Source of the DNA: Acidimicrobiia bacterium
GTDB lineage: Bacteria > Actinomycetota > Acidimicrobiia > IMCC26256 > JACDBD01
Assembly: GCA_031177445.1 (NCBI GenBank)
Contig: JAPSGP010000119.1
Span: 1 to 7,962 of the forward strand
Reading direction: 5' to 3'
DNA length: 7,962 nt
In this document: one piece after another, positions 6,047 to 7,962 of the stretch
Layout of the letters: every line of letters starts with the position of its first letter
Position numbering within the stretch: the stretch's first letter is position 1
The notes under the pieces: generated by a model
Seen by the model: the letters and a program-made list of their open reading frames with translations, nothing else
Database searches by the model: none
Told to the model about the DNA's origin: nothing
Translations under genes and position numbers: made by a program

Positions 6047-6052
6047 TACGCT
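6047..6052 (+). promoter_or_regulatory. Candidate -10 box of the carboxylase beta gene, probably leaderless
   Basis: TACGCT lies 7 nt before the ATG at 6060, which puts the expected transcription start at the start codon. The bases between (GCAACGA) contain no Shine-Dalgarno. The gap to the preceding gene is only 25 nt, so read-through from the membrane pair is also possible. Confidence 0.45.
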
Positions 6053-6059
6053 GCAACGA

Positions 6060-7676
6060 ATGGCGGTAGAAGAGCCGGAGATCCACGGCGAAGGCGGGGC
6101 CAGCGCGGCGGTCGCGCCCGTCGCGCACCCGATCGAGGAGCGACTCGAGCAGCTGGCAACGCTGCGCGAGCAGGCGCTGCACGCCGGCAGCCCGGCGGCC
6201 GTCGAGCGCCAGCACAACCGGGGCAAGCTCACCGCCCGGGAGCGGCTCGAGGAACTGCTCGATGCGGGCTCGTTCGTCGAGCTCGACATGTTGGCGCGCC
6301 ACCGCGCCCACGGCTTCGGCATCGAGAACTCCCGCCCGCTGACCGACGGTGTCGTCACCGGCTGGGGAACGGTCGACGGCCGCAAGGTCTTCGTGTTCGC
6401 CCAGGACTTCACCGTCTTCGGCGGCGCGCTGGGCGAGGTGTTCGCGGAGAAGATCCACAAGGTCATGGACCTCGCCGAGTCGGTGGGCGCACCGGTCATC
6501 GGCCTCAACGACGGCGCCGGCGCCCGCATCCAGGAAGGCGTCGTCTCCCTCGCCAGCTACGGCGGCATCTTCCATCGCAATGTGAAGGCGTCCGGTGTGG
6601 TGCCGCAGATCAGCGTGATCCTCGGCCCGTGCGCCGGCGGGGCGGTGTACTCGCCTGCGATGACCGACTTCATCTTCATGGTCAAGGGCACCTCGAACAT
6701 GTTCATCACCGGGCCCGATGTCGTGAAGACGGTCACGGGCGAAGAGGTCACCCAGGAGGAGCTGGGTGGCGCGATGACGCACGCCACCAAGTCGGGCGTG
6801 GCCACGTTCGTCGGCGACGACGAGCAGAGCGTGCTCGGGCAGGTGCGGTACCTCCTCTCGTTCCTTCCGTCGAACAACCTCGAGGATCCGCCGCACTTCG
6901 AGACCGACGACGATCCCGACCGGCCGTGTGCCGGGATCATCGACCTCATCCCCGACGCGCCCAACAAGCCCTACGACATGAAGAAGGTCATCTCGGAGAT
7001 CGTCGACGACGGCGACTTCTTCGAGGTGCACTCATTGTGGGCGATGAACATCGTGTGCGGCTTCGGTCGCATCGACGGTCACGTGATCGGCGTCGTCGGC
7101 AACCAGCCGCAGGTGCTCGCCGGCTGCCTCGACATCGAAGCCTCCGAGAAGGCCGCCCGCTTCGTGCGCACCTGCGACGCCTTCAACATCCCGCTGGTGA
7201 CCTTCGTCGACGTGCCCGGGTTCCTGCCCGGCACCGACCAGGAGTACGGGGGCATCATCCGCCACGGCGCCAAGTTGCTGTACGCGTACTGCGAGGCGAC
7301 CGTGCCTCGGGTGCAGGTGATCACGCGCAAGGGGTATGGCGGCGCCTACGTCGTCATGAACTCGAAGTCGATCGGCGCCGACCTCGCGTTCGCGTGGCCG
7401 TCGGCCGAGATCGCGGTGATGGGCCCGCAGGGCGCGGTGAACATCATCTTCCGCAAGGAGATCGAATCGGCCGGCGACGCCGACGCTCGGCGGGCCGAGC
7501 TCATCGAGGAGTACACCGAGCGGTTCGCCAACCCGTACAACGCGGCCGAGCGCGGCTATGTCGACGACGTCATCGACCCGCGCGAGACCAGGCGCGTGCT
7601 GGTGCGGTCCTTGGCGATGCTGCGCACCAAGAAGGAACGGCTCCCGCAGCGCAAGCACGGGAACGTCCCCCTGTGA
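6060..7676 (+). CDS. Acyl-CoA carboxylase beta subunit (carboxyltransferase; propionyl-CoA carboxylase-like)
   Basis: This subunit transfers CO2 from carboxy-biotin on the alpha subunit to an acyl-CoA, giving malonyl- or methylmalonyl-CoA type products, in a cytoplasmic complex. At 538 residues it has the normal length of actinobacterial AccD/PccB. Two crotonase-fold halves are seen: N-domain about 30-290 with LNDGAGARIQEG (149-160) and CAGGAVYSPA (191-200), C-domain about 300-535 with VDVPGFLPGTDQE (383-395), GYGGAYVVM (425-433) and VMGPQGAVNI (453-462). G193-G194 and G428-A429 match the oxyanion-hole pairs of Streptomyces PccB. V431 stands where PccB has the specificity residue D422, so the acyl chain preferred is uncertain. 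The ATG has no Shine-Dalgarno and seems leaderless. The likely epsilon subunit follows after a 148-nt spacer; no biotin-carrying alpha subunit is in the window. Confidence 0.96.
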   Translation: MAVEEPEIHGEGGASAAVAPVAHPIEERLEQLATLREQALHAGSPAAVERQHNRGKLTARERLEELLDAGSFVELDMLARHRAHGFGIENSRPLTDGVVTGWGTVDGRKVFVFAQDFTVFGGALGEVFAEKIHKVMDLAESVGAPVIGLNDGAGARIQEGVVSLASYGGIFHRNVKASGVVPQISVILGPCAGGAVYSPAMTDFIFMVKGTSNMFITGPDVVKTVTGEEVTQEELGGAMTHATKSGVATFVGDDEQSVLGQVRYLLSFLPSNNLEDPPHFETDDDPDRPCAGIIDLIPDAPNKPYDMKKVISEIVDDGDFFEVHSLWAMNIVCGFGRIDGHVIGVVGNQPQVLAGCLDIEASEKAARFVRTCDAFNIPLVTFVDVPGFLPGTDQEYGGIIRHGAKLLYAYCEATVPRVQVITRKGYGGAYVVMNSKSIGADLAFAWPSAEIAVMGPQGAVNIIFRKEIESAGDADARRAELIEEYTERFANPYNAAERGYVDDVIDPRETRRVLVRSLAMLRTKKERLPQRKHGNVPL

Positions 7677-7824
7677 GGCGAGCGACCGCGGCGCAGGCGG
7701 TCTGCGCCGCGAGACGGGACGCGGAGGCGGCGGCTTTGCCGACCGCCGGAGCAGGAAGCGGAGCCTGCGCCGCAGCGAGCCGGGGCCCGAGCGGCCCGGC
7801 GCGAAGCGCCGAGAGCGTGAAGCA
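7677..7824. other. Structured, GC-rich spacer between beta and epsilon carboxylase genes
   Basis: This 148-nt gap has no recognisable gene. It is built of short inverted and repeated GC-rich words. The strongest is a 10-bp hairpin at 7687-7711; others are GCCGGG/CCCGGC (7780-7785 with 7795-7800) and GGCGC-GAA-GCGCC (7798-7810). CTGCGCCGC occurs twice (7702-7710 and 7765-7773). The frame of the epsilon gene stays open through the gap, but its translation is Arg/Gly-rich, has no ATG, GTG or TTG before 7825, and looks non-coding. Confidence 0.6.
7687..7711 (+). terminator. Strong hairpin just after the carboxylase beta gene
   Basis: CGCGGCGCAG (7687-7696) and CTGCGCCGCG (7702-7711) are perfect 10-bp inverted arms around the loop GCGGT, 11 nt after the stop codon. 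There is no T-tract. It could end or slow part of the transcription before the epsilon gene, or protect the 3' end of the beta message. Confidence 0.4.
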
Positions 7825-7962
7825 TTGAGCCAGCCTCGGTTCCAGGTCGTCTCGCCGGACGCGACACCCGAGGAGGTGGCCGCGATCGCGGCCGCGTTCG
7901 CGGTCCTCGAACGGGAACAGGCGCTGGTCGCGGGTGCGGCCTCGGCCGCCGTCACCGGCGGC
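7825..7962 (+). CDS. Acyl-CoA carboxylase epsilon subunit, N-terminal part only
   Basis: The 46 visible codons read MSQPRFQVVSPDATPEEVAA, then an alanine-rich helix with AFAVLEREQ. A short strand, then a (T)PEEVAA helix start, and placement right after a carboxyltransferase beta gene are typical of the small epsilon subunit (AccE/PccE) of actinobacterial acyl-CoA carboxylases, which joins alpha and beta subunits and raises activity. The family is poorly conserved, so context carries much of the call. TTG at 7825 is the first usable start in the frame; its ribosome site (GAGAG, 7811-7815) is weak, and a non-standard CTG start further upstream cannot be excluded. The rest of the gene lies beyond the window. 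Confidence 0.72.
   Translation, partial: MSQPRFQVVSPDATPEEVAAIAAAFAVLEREQALVAGAASAAVTGG

Noticed and set aside
6629..7828. A 399-residue plus-strand open frame inside the carboxylase beta gene
   Set aside because: It is Arg/His-rich with no recognisable motif, and is the out-of-frame shadow of the conserved carboxyltransferase in high-GC DNA.

Overview
The window is high-GC, tightly packed bacterial DNA. An acyl-CoA carboxylase with a separate epsilon subunit, TAC-N2-T type -10 boxes, TTG and GTG starts, and ATG codons placed at the expected transcription start all suggest an actinobacterium. An Acidimicrobiia-like lineage is my guess from the overall character; no marker gene proves it. I found no tRNA, rRNA, CRISPR array, transposase or prophage gene.

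Layout. (1) Positions 1-1178, minus strand: a biosynthetic-type acetyl-CoA acetyltransferase, cut by the window edge at its last residue or so. (2) Positions 1179-1261: a divergent promoter region. (3) Positions 1262-3884, plus strand: a three-gene operon of crotonyl-CoA carboxylase/reductase (ccr), a methylmalonyl/ethylmalonyl-CoA epimerase with a TTG start, and an alpha/beta hydrolase whose GTG start overlaps the epimerase stop. (4) Positions 3885-4509: a stand-alone small heat-shock protein (Hsp20) gene with its own promoter, a possible HspR half-site, a structured leader and a terminator hairpin. (5) Positions 4593-6034: two overlapping genes for unrecognised membrane proteins. The first has a cytoplasmic SH3-like head, a proline-rich linker and a four-helix membrane domain. 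The second is a bare copy of that membrane domain. (6) Positions 6060-7676: an acyl-CoA carboxylase beta subunit (carboxyltransferase), apparently on a leaderless transcript. (7) Positions 7677-7824: a hairpin-rich spacer with no gene. (8) Positions 7825-7962: the start of the acyl-CoA carboxylase epsilon subunit, cut by the window end.

How the genes fit. Thiolase condenses two acetyl-CoA to acetoacetyl-CoA. After reduction and dehydration by enzymes outside the window, crotonyl-CoA is reductively carboxylated by Ccr to ethylmalonyl-CoA, which the epimerase can invert. This is the first half of the ethylmalonyl-CoA route for C2 assimilation, and also a source of ethylmalonyl-CoA. The carboxylase beta and epsilon subunits make (methyl)malonyl-type CoA esters, so the two ends of the window both deal with carboxylated acyl-CoAs. 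Hsp20 and the membrane pair look unrelated to this. The most novel protein content is the membrane pair; the most unusual DNA is the structured spacer before the epsilon gene.
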